The position numbers and the translations under genes were made by a program. The notes beneath the pieces are model-generated. The model was not told the origin of the DNA, did no database searches, and saw only the letters and a list, made by a program, of their open reading frames with translations. Positions 9,860-18,457 of a stretch of 64,000 bases of DNA are shown here, one piece after another (position 1 is the first letter of the stretch; every line of letters starts with the position of its first letter). The stretch comes from Frondihabitans sp. 762G35 (GTDB lineage: Bacteria > Actinomycetota > Actinomycetes > Actinomycetales > Microbacteriaceae), in the NCBI RefSeq assembly GCF_002074055.1, contig NZ_CP014619.1:372001-436000 (forward strand), given 5' to 3'.

Positions 9860-12800
9860 ATGCACGACAACAGCGCCCACGTCGAAGTCCGGATCGAACG
9901 CTTCGTCCGAGAACGCCTCGTCCCCGCCATCTACCGCCGCACCAGCCCGCTCACGATCGAGGCCTGGGAGGTGCCCGACGAGCCCGTCCCGTTCTCGGAG
10001 GCGGTCGGGCAGAGCTTCGAGCCGTTCTCCGTCGGCACCCCGTGGAGCAAGCCGTGGGGCACCACGTGGTTCCACGTCACCGGAACCGTCCCCGAGGGCT
10101 GGGGCGCAGGAGCCACGGCCGTCGAGCTCCTCGTCGACCTGGGGTTCAGCGCCCGCCAGCCCGGCTTCCAGGCGGAGGCCCTCGTCTACCGACCCGACGG
10201 CACCATCGTCAAGGCGCTGGAGCCGTTCAACGGCTACGCGCCCCTCGAGGGTGGCCCCGGGGCACCCATCGACCTCTACCTCGAGGCGGCCTCCAATCCC
10301 GACGTGGGCGGGAACTTCTTCTACCTGAAGACGCCCCTCGGCGACAAGAAGACGGCGGGCGCCGACCCCATCTACACGCTGCGGCAGATCGACGTGGCCG
10401 AGCGCGACCTCACCGTCTGGGAGCTGGAGCGCGACACGTGGGCCCTCATCGGCCTGATGCGCGAACTCGATCCGGGGCTGCCGCGGAGGGCGGAGATCCT
10501 GCGGGCCCTCGAGCGCATGTGCGACGTCGTCGACCCGGACGACGTGGCCACCACGGCGACGGCGGGGCGCGACGCGCTCGCCGCGGTCCTGGCCTCGCCG
10601 GCGTACGCGAGTGCGCACGACGTGCGCGCGGTCGGCCACGCCCACATCGACTCCGCCTGGCTCTGGCCGACGCGCGAGACGGTGCGGAAGTGCGCGCGCA
10701 CCTTCTCGAACGTCCTCCAGCTGATGGACGACCATCCCGACTTCGTGTTCGCCTGCTCCAGCGCCCAGCAGTACGCCTGGATGCGCGACTTCTACCCGGA
10801 GCTCTTCGAACGCATCCGCGTCCGCGTGGCCGAGGGGCGATTCGTCCCCGTCGGCGGCATGTGGGTGGAGTCCGACACGAACATGCCGGGCGGCGAAGCG
10901 CTCGCGCGGCAGTTCGTGGCGGGCAAGGGCTTCTTCCTCCGCGAGTTCGGCGTCGACGTGTCGGTCGTCTGGCTGCCCGACTCCTTCGGCTACACGGCGG
11001 CGCTGCCGCAGATCGTCCGGCACGCAGGATCCGACTCCTTCCTCACGCAGAAGATCTCCTGGAACGACACCAACCGGATGCCCCACCACTCCTTCCTCTG
11101 GGAGGGGATCGACGGCTCCCGCGTCTTCACGCACTTCCCGCCGGCCGACACCTACAACTCCGACCTCTCGGCCGAGGACCTCGCCCGCGGACAGCGCCAG
11201 TACGCCGAGAAGGGCGCCTCGAACGTCTCCATGGCGCTCTTCGGCTACGGCGACGGCGGCGGCGGCCCCACCCGCGAGATGCTCGCCGTCGCCGCCCGCA
11301 CGCACGACCTCGAGGGCTCTCCCGCGGTCACGCTCGACACACCGCAGCACTTCTTCGCGGATGCCAAGGCCACCCTCGCCACACCCTCGGTCTGGTCGGG
11401 CGAGATGTACCTCGAGCTGCACCGCGGTACCTACACGTCGCAGGCGAAGACCAAGCAGGGCAACCGCGTGAGCGAGCACCTCCTGCGCGAGGCCGAGCTC
11501 TGGAGTGCCACGGCCGCGGCGCGGGGCCTGATCGACCACCCCTACGACGAGCTGACCTCGATCTGGGAGACGGTGCTCCTGCAGCAGTTCCACGACATCC
11601 TGCCGGGCTCGTCCATCGCCTGGGTGCACCAGCAGGCGGAGGAGAACTACGAGCGGGTCGCGGGCGAGCTGGAGGCGCTGATCGGCCGGGCGCAGCGAGC
11701 ACTCGCGGGCACGGGCGACGCCTCCGTCGTGTTCAACGCGTCGCCGGTCGCCGCCTCCGGTGTCGGGCCGCTTCAGGCGTCGACCGTCGCGCAGCCGGCC
11801 CTCGTGCGGCCGCTGCGGGGCGACGACGGGACGGTGCTCGAGAACGGCGTCGTGTCGGCGCGCTTCGACACCTCGGGTCTCCTCGTCTCGTTCGTCGACC
11901 TGGCGTCGGGGCGCGACCTCGTCGCTCCGGGGGAGGTGGCCTCGCTCCTGCAGGTCTTCCGCGACACGCCAAACCAGTGGGACGCGTGGGACATCGACGT
12001 CCACTACCGCCACAACCGCACCGAGCTGCGCACGCCGACGACCGTCGAGGTCGAGGGCGACCGGCTCGAGGTCACGCACAAGTACGGGGAATCGCTGATC
12101 ACCCAGCGCTACTGGCTCGTCGAGGGCGCGTCGGAGCTCCAGATCGAGACCGTCGTCGACTGGCACGAGCACGAGAAGCTGCTGAAGCTGGCGTTCCCGC
12201 TCGACGTCCGAGCCGACGTCGCCACCTCCGAGATCCAGTTCGGGCACGTCAAGCGCCCGACCGCCGTCAACACGTCGTGGGACTACGCCCGCTTCGAGAC
12301 GATCGCGCACCGCTGGATCCACGTGGGCGAGCCGGGCTTCGGGGCGACCGTCGCGAACGGCTCGACCTACGGGCACGACATCACCCGCACGACGCGCGAC
12401 GACGGCGGCACGACGACGCTCGTGCGCGAGTCGCTGCTGCGGGCCCCGCAGTTCCCGGACCCGCACGCCGACCAGGGGGTCCACATCCTGCGGACCGCCC
12501 TGGGCGTCGCTCCCGACGTGCTCGATGCGGCGTCGCTCGGCTACCGCGTGAACCTGCCCGTCCGCACCGTCGACGGGGCCTCCGGCGACGGCGTGGCACC
12601 GCTCGTCACGGTGTCGTCGCCCTCGGTGTTCGTCGAGGCCGTGAAGCTGGCGGAAGACCGCTCCGGCGATGTCGTCGTGCGGCTGTACGAGGCCCAGGGT
12701 GCGCGGGCCACGACGACGATCGGGATCGGAGGCGCGTGGTCGCGCGCGCTCCGGACCGACCTGCTCGAGCGTCCGCTCGACGACGCCGCGTGGGCCGAGG

Positions 12801-12868
12801 GGGACGAGATCGCGCTGACGCTGCGCCCCTTCGAGGTGGTGACCCTCCGCGTGGTGCTCCGGTCGTGA
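9860..12868 (+). CDS. Alpha-mannosidase, glycoside hydrolase family 38
   Basis: A 1002-residue cytoplasmic GH38 enzyme without signal peptide. The zinc-binding block GHAHIDSAWLWP lies near residue 258, and the nucleophile block WLPDSFGY puts the catalytic aspartate near residue 374. A beta-rich C-terminal half completes the family architecture at about the usual length. It should release alpha-linked mannose from oligosaccharides brought in by the adjacent ABC importer, feeding glycolysis. The ATG at 9860 has AGGAGGAG 6-14 bp ahead. It is the last gene of the ROK-controlled operon, and its stop codon lies within a short direct repeat. Confidence 0.92.
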   Translation: MHDNSAHVEVRIERFVRERLVPAIYRRTSPLTIEAWEVPDEPVPFSEAVGQSFEPFSVGTPWSKPWGTTWFHVTGTVPEGWGAGATAVELLVDLGFSARQPGFQAEALVYRPDGTIVKALEPFNGYAPLEGGPGAPIDLYLEAASNPDVGGNFFYLKTPLGDKKTAGADPIYTLRQIDVAERDLTVWELERDTWALIGLMRELDPGLPRRAEILRALERMCDVVDPDDVATTATAGRDALAAVLASPAYASAHDVRAVGHAHIDSAWLWPTRETVRKCARTFSNVLQLMDDHPDFVFACSSAQQYAWMRDFYPELFERIRVRVAEGRFVPVGGMWVESDTNMPGGEALARQFVAGKGFFLREFGVDVSVVWLPDSFGYTAALPQIVRHAGSDSFLTQKISWNDTNRMPHHSFLWEGIDGSRVFTHFPPADTYNSDLSAEDLARGQRQYAEKGASNVSMALFGYGDGGGGPTREMLAVAARTHDLEGSPAVTLDTPQHFFADAKATLATPSVWSGEMYLELHRGTYTSQAKTKQGNRVSEHLLREAELWSATAAARGLIDHPYDELTSIWETVLLQQFHDILPGSSIAWVHQQAEENYERVAGELEALIGRAQRALAGTGDASVVFNASPVAASGVGPLQASTVAQPALVRPLRGDDGTVLENGVVSARFDTSGLLVSFVDLASGRDLVAPGEVASLLQVFRDTPNQWDAWDIDVHYRHNRTELRTPTTVEVEGDRLEVTHKYGESLITQRYWLVEGASELQIETVVDWHEHEKLLKLAFPLDVRADVATSEIQFGHVKRPTAVNTSWDYARFETIAHRWIHVGEPGFGATVANGSTYGHDITRTTRDDGGTTTLVRESLLRAPQFPDPHADQGVHILRTALGVAPDVLDAASLGYRVNLPVRTVDGASGDGVAPLVTVSSPSVFVEAVKLAEDRSGDVVVRLYEAQGARATTTIGIGGAWSRALRTDLLERPLDDAAWAEGDEIALTLRPFEVVTLRVVLRS

Positions 12869-12930
12869 CGCGGCGCGCGGTCCGATCGTGACGCGGCGCG
12901 CGGTCCCGGCGTCGTGATGCCGCGCGCGGT
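12863..12930. repeat. Short direct repeats over the mannosidase stop codon
   Basis: TCGTGACGCGGCGCGCGGTC occurs at 12863 and 12886, with a diverged third copy (TCGTGATGCCGCGCGCGGT) at 12912. The first copy contains the TGA stop of the alpha-mannosidase, so the stop codon itself is repeated. This is a small tandem expansion of no evident function. Confidence 0.7.
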
Positions 12931-12981
12931 GCACCCGTCGCGAGACGGGCGCCGGGGGAGTTCCCGGGCCAGGATCGACGG

Positions 12982-13632
12982 GTGGACTACGCGGGCGACA
13001 GGTGGGTGCGGCGGCTCCGCGACGGGGTGATCCCGCGGCGGTGGCCGCTCGTCGTGGGTCTGTCGGTCGCCGCGCTGGCGGGTGCGGCGATCGGCTGGGC
13101 CGAGCTCTCGCACCCGTTCGTGGTGACGGAGACGACGAGGTTGCGGTCGGCCGTGGCGCTCGTGATCCTGCCGATCGGCCTCATCGCGCTCGGGCCGATC
13201 GTCGCCGTCGGGACCTGGTTCCGGAGCCGCGACGACCGCAAGACCCTCGCGCGGATCCGGGCGGGGAGCACGCCGGCGTTCCACCTGCCGGTGGACGCGC
13301 CCGGTCACGCCGTGGCGGAGACGGTCCGGCCGACGGGGCCCGTCGTCTGGACGGTCGATGGGGTCGGGCTCCACGCGTGGACACCGGACGACGCCGAGCC
13401 GATCATCGACCTGCCGTGGTCGGAGATCGAGGGCTTCGACCTCTCGCAGACCGTCTCCCAGGGCATGGAGGTCGCGACCGGGATCATCGTCACCGCGGCG
13501 GAGGGTCCGCCGCTCCTGCTCACCTGCCGGTCGACGCTCGGTCGCCCGTACCCCGCGGGAGCCACGAAGATCGACATCCTGATGCGGGTTCTGCGGTCGC
13601 TCCGACGCGAGCTCGACCGCTCGACCGTGTGA
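12982..13632 (+). CDS. Hypothetical membrane protein with PH-like C-terminal half
   Basis: A 216-residue protein I do not recognise by name. Two hydrophobic segments (about residues 20-42 and 52-75) are followed by a soluble region of alternating strands (GPVVWTVDGVGLHAW, then LPWSEIEGFDL) of the kind seen in bacterial PH-like membrane proteins. The GTG at 12982 is the first plausible start. The coding frame is well supported by its third-position G+C, but no neighbour suggests a role. It is followed at 13675 by a small DUF4287 gene. Confidence 0.65.
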   Translation: MDYAGDRWVRRLRDGVIPRRWPLVVGLSVAALAGAAIGWAELSHPFVVTETTRLRSAVALVILPIGLIALGPIVAVGTWFRSRDDRKTLARIRAGSTPAFHLPVDAPGHAVAETVRPTGPVVWTVDGVGLHAWTPDDAEPIIDLPWSEIEGFDLSQTVSQGMEVATGIIVTAAEGPPLLLTCRSTLGRPYPAGATKIDILMRVLRSLRRELDRSTV

Positions 13633-13674
13633 TGGGCGTCGCGCCCGCGGCGGCGGCGCGCTAGGCTCCCGGCC

Positions 13675-13890
13675 ATGACGGAGCGGATCACCGGGCCGGC
13701 CAGCTACTTCCCGTCCATCGAGAAGACCTACGGCCAGCCCGTCGAGCACTGGTTCGAGATCGTGCGCGCGGCGCCGGCCTCCAAGCACGGGGAGTTGGTC
13801 GCCCTCCTGAAGACCGAGCACGGCCTCGGGCACGGCCACGCCAACGCGATCGTCGCCCACGTCCGCGCCCAGGACGCCGCCGGCTCCTAG
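13675..13890 (+). CDS. DUF4287 domain protein
   Basis: A 71-residue protein consisting wholly of a DUF4287-type domain: SYFPSIEKTYGQPVEHW near the start and KTEHGLGHGHANAIVAHVR near the end. Members are small, widespread in actinobacteria, and sometimes fused to DUF5655; the function is unknown. The ATG at 13675 gives the complete domain. Confidence 0.82.
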   Translation: MTERITGPASYFPSIEKTYGQPVEHWFEIVRAAPASKHGELVALLKTEHGLGHGHANAIVAHVRAQDAAGS

Positions 13891-13927
13891 CCCGCCCCGC
13901 GCCCCGCGCCCTGCAGCCACGGTGTGC

Positions 13928-13985
13928 TGTCACGTTTCGTGCGTCGTGTCACGTCGAGACGCGACATCACGCACGAAACGTGACA
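13928..13985. terminator. Long perfect hairpin between convergent genes
   Basis: Sixteen-base arms, TGTCACGTTTCGTGCG at 13928-13943 and its exact complement at 13970-13985. The middle part can also partly pair (TGTC with GACA, CGT with ACG). It lies between the DUF4287 gene and the minus-strand GNAT gene, so a bidirectional transcription terminator is the simplest reading. There is no T-run. A protein-binding or repeat element is possible. Confidence 0.5.
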
Positions 13986-14014
13986 CCACGCACGCACGAA
14001 TCGCCGCGCGACCG

Positions 14015-14512
14015 TCACACCGGGAGGTCGAGAACGCTCCAGACGATCTCACCGCGGTCGTCGACGGTGGTGTGGTCGCGGTGGAAGCCGAGCTTGTCGA
14101 GCACGCGGAAGGACGCCGCGTTCCCGGGCCGGACGGTCGACCACAGGCGGGTCCGACCGGACTCCGCGGCCGCTGCGAGCACGGCCCTCGCCGCCTCCGT
14201 CGCGTACCCGTGCCCGTGCTCGCGTTCGAACAGCTCGTAGGCGAGTTCCGGCTCGTCGACCGTGGCCTGGCCGACGACGAGGCCGCAGTAGCCGGCGACG
14301 GCACCGGTCTCCTTGAGGACGACGACCGACGGCACGACGCCGTGGTCCCGCGCCCTGTCGAGCAGACGGGCGACCACGGCCGCGTCCTCCTCGGCCGTCG
14401 GCGTCCCTCCGCCGCGCTCGGTCACGAGGTGGCGGTGCCAGGTCGTGTCGTCCGGGGTCCACGGGCGCAGCCGCAGCCGCGCCGTCTCGAGGTCCAGTCG
14501 AGGTCTCGCCAT
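14015..14512 (-). CDS. GNAT family N-acetyltransferase (RimJ/RimL type)
   Basis: A 165-residue acetyltransferase with the RimJ/RimL layout: LETARLRLRPWTPDD at the N-terminus, YELFEREHGHGYATEA as the acetyl-CoA-binding region, and FRVLDKLGFHRD near the end. Enzymes of this type acetylate N-termini of ribosomal proteins or small amines; the target here is unknown. The ATG at 14512 has GGGAGC just ahead; an ATG at 14524 would add four residues. It converges with the DUF4287 gene across a strong hairpin. Confidence 0.8.
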   Translation of the reverse strand: MARPRLDLETARLRLRPWTPDDTTWHRHLVTERGGGTPTAEEDAAVVARLLDRARDHGVVPSVVVLKETGAVAGYCGLVVGQATVDEPELAYELFEREHGHGYATEAARAVLAAAAESGRTRLWSTVRPGNAASFRVLDKLGFHRDHTTVDDRGEIVWSVLDLPV

Positions 14513-14576
14513 CGGTGCTCCCATACCTCAGCCTGGCACGGCGAGCGCGACGCCACCGGCGCGACGGGACCGGCGC

Positions 14577-15272
14577 CTAGGGGGCCGGCGCCGCGCAGAC
14601 GTCGAGCGACGGCACGGCGGCGACGCCCGGCAGGATGAGGTCGTACGGCCCGGCCGACAGCGCCTCCTCCGAGAGAGCCCCGGTGAGCACGCCCACGGAG
14701 ATCGCGCCGGCGTTCCGCGCGGCCTCCAGGTCGACGAGCGTGTCGCCCGCCGCGAGCACCCGGGCGACCGAGCGCACCCCGGTCAGCTCCATCGCGTGGT
14801 GGATCAGGTACGGCGCGGGGCGCCCGGCGGCGACGTCGGAGGTGGTGACGACCGCGTCGACGGTGTCGTCGGGGGAGGGGCCGACGGTCCAGCCGAGCGA
14901 CCGCAGGAGCGACGTGGCGACATCGCGATCGAATCCCGTCGAGAGGGCGACCCGGATGCCCCGCGACCGCAGCTCGCCGAGCGCCTCCACGACCCCGGGG
15001 AACGGGGTCGGCGGCTCCGCCTCGTAGGCCGCGGCGAGCTCGCGGGTGAACGCGGCGAAGGTGGAGCGGACGAGCTCGTCGGTCGGCGTCACTCCGCCGA
15101 GACGGAGGAGGGCCGTGATCGCCTCGACCTTGTCGGTGCCCATCCAGGTCTGGAGGTCGTCGTCGTCGACGGTGGCTCCCGCCGCCGAGACCGACGCGGA
15201 GAGCGCCCGGTAGACGGCCCCTCCGTCGTCGATGGTGGTGCCGGCCATGTCGAAGACTGCCAAGTCGATCAT
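14577..15272 (-). CDS. Phosphonatase-like HAD hydrolase
   Basis: A 231-residue HAD enzyme of the group closest to phosphonoacetaldehyde hydrolase (PhnX). Motif I reads DMAGTTID (residues 7-14) instead of DxDxT. A cap lysine is present in MGTDKVEAI, where PhnX forms a Schiff base, and an arginine (AAGRPAPYLI) replaces the usual HAD lysine. These three features define the phosphonatase-like group. It is divergently transcribed from a four-gene ABC importer, a pairing often seen with phosphonate uptake. No 2-aminoethylphosphonate transaminase is in the window, so the substrate is unproven. The ATG at 15272 begins at the conserved strand. Confidence 0.8.
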   Translation of the reverse strand: MIDLAVFDMAGTTIDDGGAVYRALSASVSAAGATVDDDDLQTWMGTDKVEAITALLRLGGVTPTDELVRSTFAAFTRELAAAYEAEPPTPFPGVVEALGELRSRGIRVALSTGFDRDVATSLLRSLGWTVGPSPDDTVDAVVTTSDVAAGRPAPYLIHHAMELTGVRSVARVLAAGDTLVDLEAARNAGAISVGVLTGALSEEALSAGPYDLILPGVAAVPSLDVCAAPAP

Positions 15273-15320
15273 TCTTCCGAGCGTAGGGGCGGCCCGGAAC
15301 GGGGCCGGCGCGCGCAAGCG

Positions 15321-15380
15321 ACTGGTCGCCCAGTGTTGGCGAACCATTCACCGACGAAGAGTGTCCCCGTAACGGGGGAC
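15321..15380. promoter_or_regulatory. Divergent control region of HAD and ABC genes
   Basis: The 188-bp gap between the divergent HAD and binding-protein genes holds an imperfect inverted repeat, TGGTCGCC to GGCGAACCA (15321-15344), and a hairpin GTCCCC-N6-GGGGAC (15363-15380). Either could be a regulator site or leader structure. No convincing -35/-10 pair was seen. Confidence 0.3.
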
Positions 15381-15460
15381 GGCAACCATGGCCCCGATCG
15401 GCACGCGGTTCCCCTTGTCCGGCACCACGGACCACCGGCGGCGATCATGGAGGAAACACA

Positions 15461-16606
15461 GTGAAACGCAACCGCATCGTCGCCGGCCTCGCCTTCACGG
15501 CCGCCGTCGCCGTCGTCCTCACGGGCTGCTCCTCGAGCTCGACCGCAGGATCCGGGTCGACCGCCGACACCAAGGCCGCCACCGCCACGAGCGCGGCCGA
15601 CCTCGGCGGCATGGACGCGCTCGTCAAGGCCGCCAACGCCGAGGGCAAGCTGAACGTCATCACCCTTCCGCCGTCGTGGGCGAACTACGGCAAGATCATC
15701 GCCGGCTTCGAGAAGAAGTACCCGGGGATCAAGATCACCTCGGCCAACCCGAACGGTTCCAGCGCCGACGAGGTCGCCGCGGCGAAGTCCCTCAAGGGCC
15801 AGTCGACCGCCCCCGACGTCTTCGACCTCGGCACGGCCGTCCTCTCGCAGAACACCGACCTCCTCGCGCCCTACAAGGTGTCGAACTGGGCCGACATCCC
15901 CACCGACTTCAAGGACGCCTCGGGGAAGTGGTTCTACGACTACACCGGCCTGATGTCGATCGGCTACGACTCGTCCGTCATCAAGACGGCTCCGACCTCG
16001 GTGTCCGACCTGCTCTCCTCCGAGTACAAGAACAAGGTCGCCATCAAGGGCGACCCGACGCAGGCGAACGAGGCGGCCTCGGCCGTCTACCTCGCGGCGC
16101 TCGGCACCGGCGGCTCGGCCTCGAACATCCAGCCCGGCATCGACTTCTTCAAGGACCTCAAGTCGAAGGGCAACTTCATCTCGACGCTCCCGACCCAGGC
16201 GACCGTCAACTCCGGCGAGACCCCCGTCGTGATCCAGTGGTCGTACAACAACCTCGCCTGGGGTTCCGCCGGCGGCTCGGCCGGCAACCCCAACTGGAAG
16301 ACCGTCGTCCTGCCGGGCACGGCCCTCGGCTCCTACTACAACCAGGCCATCAACAAGGACGCCCCGCACCCGGCCGCCGCGCGCCTCTGGGAGGAGTACC
16401 TCTACACCCCCGAGGTACAGAACCTCTACCTGGCCTCGGGTGCCTACCCCGCGACCCTCTCGGCGATGCAGAAGGCCGGCACCGTCGACTCCGCGACCCT
16501 GAAGACCGTCGGCGAGCCGCCGTCGGACTTCGTCCAGCTCACGAGCGACCAGGCCGCCTCCGCGGCGAAGCTGCTGACGGCCGGCTGGGCCAAGGCGGTC
16601 AACTAG
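15461..16606 (+). CDS. ABC transporter substrate-binding lipoprotein (Fe/polyamine/AEP type)
   Basis: A 381-residue periplasmic-binding-protein homologue with a lipobox ending VLTGC near residue 23, so it should be anchored outside the membrane. The fold (LNVITLPPSWANYGKII, then EKKYPGIKITS) is that of the iron, putrescine and 2-aminoethylphosphonate binding family. The start at 15461 (GTG, with ATGGAGGAAA just before) opens the signal peptide. It is followed by two permeases and an ATPase with 4-bp overlaps. Context with the phosphonatase-like enzyme favours an organophosphonate ligand, but this is inference. Confidence 0.85.
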   Translation: MKRNRIVAGLAFTAAVAVVLTGCSSSSTAGSGSTADTKAATATSAADLGGMDALVKAANAEGKLNVITLPPSWANYGKIIAGFEKKYPGIKITSANPNGSSADEVAAAKSLKGQSTAPDVFDLGTAVLSQNTDLLAPYKVSNWADIPTDFKDASGKWFYDYTGLMSIGYDSSVIKTAPTSVSDLLSSEYKNKVAIKGDPTQANEAASAVYLAALGTGGSASNIQPGIDFFKDLKSKGNFISTLPTQATVNSGETPVVIQWSYNNLAWGSAGGSAGNPNWKTVVLPGTALGSYYNQAINKDAPHPAAARLWEEYLYTPEVQNLYLASGAYPATLSAMQKAGTVDSATLKTVGEPPSDFVQLTSDQAASAAKLLTAGWAKAVN

Positions 16607-16610
16607 CGCC

Positions 16611-17561
16611 ATGACGACGCACTCGACCACCGACTCGCTGACCCGCGCTCCGCGGTCGAGTGTGTCGTCCGCCGCCGCGGGCGCCGGCGCGACGTCCGCG
16701 AGGAGCGGACGACGCCGGCGCCCGAGCGTGGCGTGGCTCGGCTTCACCCCCTTCGCCGCCTACGTGGTGCTCTTCCTCGCGATCCCCGCGGTGATCGCGG
16801 TGGCGAGCGGGTTCTTCACCGCCGACGGGGTGTTCACGTTCGCGAACCTCAAGGCGCTCCAGGACCCGACGATCGTCAAGGCCTTCCAGGGGTCGTTCGT
16901 CGTCTCGATCTCGAGCGCCCTGCTGGGGGCCGTGATCGGCGCCCTCGTGTGCTTCGCCCTCCTCGGGACGCGAGCGGACGGGCTCCTGCGGACCGCCATC
17001 GACTCGGCGGCATCGGTTCTCGCGCAGTTCGGCGGCATCATGCTGGCGTTCGCGTTCATCGCGACGATCGGCTTCCAGGGCTTCGTGACGCTCTGGCTCA
17101 AGACCACCTTCGGGCTCGACCTCAACGCCAACGGCGCGCTGCTCTACAGCGTCCCGGGGCTCGTCATCCCGTACACCTACTTCGAGGTGCCGCTCATGGT
17201 GCTGACCTTCATGCCCGCGATGGAGGGCCTCAAGGCGACCTGGGGCGAGGCGGCCGCGACCCTCGGAGCCACCCGGTTCCACTACTGGACCCGCATCGCC
17301 ATGCCCGTGCTCGCGCCCGCGTTCTGGGGCAGCGTCCTCCTCCTCTTCGCGAACGCGTTCTCGTCGTTCGCCACGGCCGCGGCCCTCCTCAGCCAGGGCG
17401 GCATCGTCCCGCTCACCATCAAGCAGCAGCTCACGAGCGAGACCGTCGTCGGCGTCTCCAACACGGCCGGGGTCCTCGCCCTCGGGATGCTCGTGGTGAT
17501 GGTCGTCGTCATGGGCGCCTACTCGCTCCTGCAGCGTCGGGCCGCGCGGTGGCAGCGATGA
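16611..17561 (+). CDS. ABC transporter permease, first subunit
   Basis: A 316-residue inner-membrane permease with six predicted helices after a basic N-terminal tail rich in Ser, Ala and Arg. The EAA-type loop reads WGEAAATLGATRFHYWTRI, typical of the Fe/polyamine importer class. It begins 4 bp after the binding-protein stop and overlaps the second permease by 4 bp (ATGA). Confidence 0.88.
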   Translation: MTTHSTTDSLTRAPRSSVSSAAAGAGATSARSGRRRRPSVAWLGFTPFAAYVVLFLAIPAVIAVASGFFTADGVFTFANLKALQDPTIVKAFQGSFVVSISSALLGAVIGALVCFALLGTRADGLLRTAIDSAASVLAQFGGIMLAFAFIATIGFQGFVTLWLKTTFGLDLNANGALLYSVPGLVIPYTYFEVPLMVLTFMPAMEGLKATWGEAAATLGATRFHYWTRIAMPVLAPAFWGSVLLLFANAFSSFATAAALLSQGGIVPLTIKQQLTSETVVGVSNTAGVLALGMLVVMVVVMGAYSLLQRRAARWQR

Positions 17562-18457
17562 GCGCGCCCCGCGTCGGCGCCGCCCCGAGCCGCGTCACCG
17601 GCACCGTCATCCTCGTGGTGGTCGGACTCGTCTTCCTGGTGCCGCTCGCCGCGATGTTCGAGTTCACGCTGCGGGTCACCGGCAAGACCGGCGTCTACAA
17701 CTTCGACCACTACGGCTCGATCTTCCACCCCGATCCCGCCCTGGGCGTCGACTACTCGCCGCTGTTCGAGGGCATCCAGAACTCGCTCGGCATCTGCGCG
17801 ATCACGGTGGCGATCATCCTGCTGCTCCTCCTGCCGACGATGCTGCTGGTCGAGCTGCGGTACCCGCGGGTCCGCAGGATCCTGGAGTTCGTCTGCATCC
17901 TGCCCATCACGATCCCCTCGATCGTCCTGGTCGTCGGCTTCGTGCCCGTCTACCAGACGGTCGCCGCGGTCTTCGGCAGCAACGCGTGGACCCTGGCCTT
18001 CGCCGTCGGCATCATCGTGCTGCCCTACGCCTACCGGCCGATCGCCACGAACATCAGCGCGTTCGACCTCGTGACGCTCAGCGAGGCGTCGCGGTCGCTC
18101 GGAGCCTCGTGGGGGACCGTCATCGTGCGGATCATCCTGCCCAACATGCGCCGGGGTGTCGTCTCCGCCGTGTTCCTCACGATCGCCGTGGTGCTGGGGG
18201 AGTACACGATCGCGTCGTTCCTCAGCCAGAACACGTTCCAGACCGCGCTCCTGCTGATCAGCCAGCGCGACCCGTTCACCGCCACGATCTTCGCGCTCGC
18301 CGCCCTCGTGTTCGCCTTCGTCCTGCTCATCGTGATCGGCCGTTTCGGCGCCATCCGACCGGGCGGACGCGAGCGCCCCACGCGCTCCGAGCGCCGCACC
18401 GCCGCTGCCGCCGCAGCTCCCACCGTCCCCGCCGCAGCCCCCGGGAGGGCCTCATGA
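17558..18457 (+). CDS. ABC transporter permease, second subunit
   Basis: A 299-residue permease with six predicted helices and the EAA loop LSEASRSLGASWGTVIVRI. The ATG at 17558 sits in the stop of the first permease, and its own stop overlaps the ATPase start, so the four transporter proteins are translationally coupled. The last 30 residues are an Arg/Ala/Pro-rich cytoplasmic tail. Confidence 0.88.
   Translation: MSAPRVGAAPSRVTGTVILVVVGLVFLVPLAAMFEFTLRVTGKTGVYNFDHYGSIFHPDPALGVDYSPLFEGIQNSLGICAITVAIILLLLLPTMLLVELRYPRVRRILEFVCILPITIPSIVLVVGFVPVYQTVAAVFGSNAWTLAFAVGIIVLPYAYRPIATNISAFDLVTLSEASRSLGASWGTVIVRIILPNMRRGVVSAVFLTIAVVLGEYTIASFLSQNTFQTALLLISQRDPFTATIFALAALVFAFVLLIVIGRFGAIRPGGRERPTRSERRTAAAAAAPTVPAAAPGRAS

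Noticed and set aside
8918-12934. Very long antisense open frame of over 1300 codons
   Set aside because: It mirrors the permease and alpha-mannosidase genes. High G+C at third positions leaves long stop-free shadow frames, and its sequence is Arg/Gly/Val-rich without domains.
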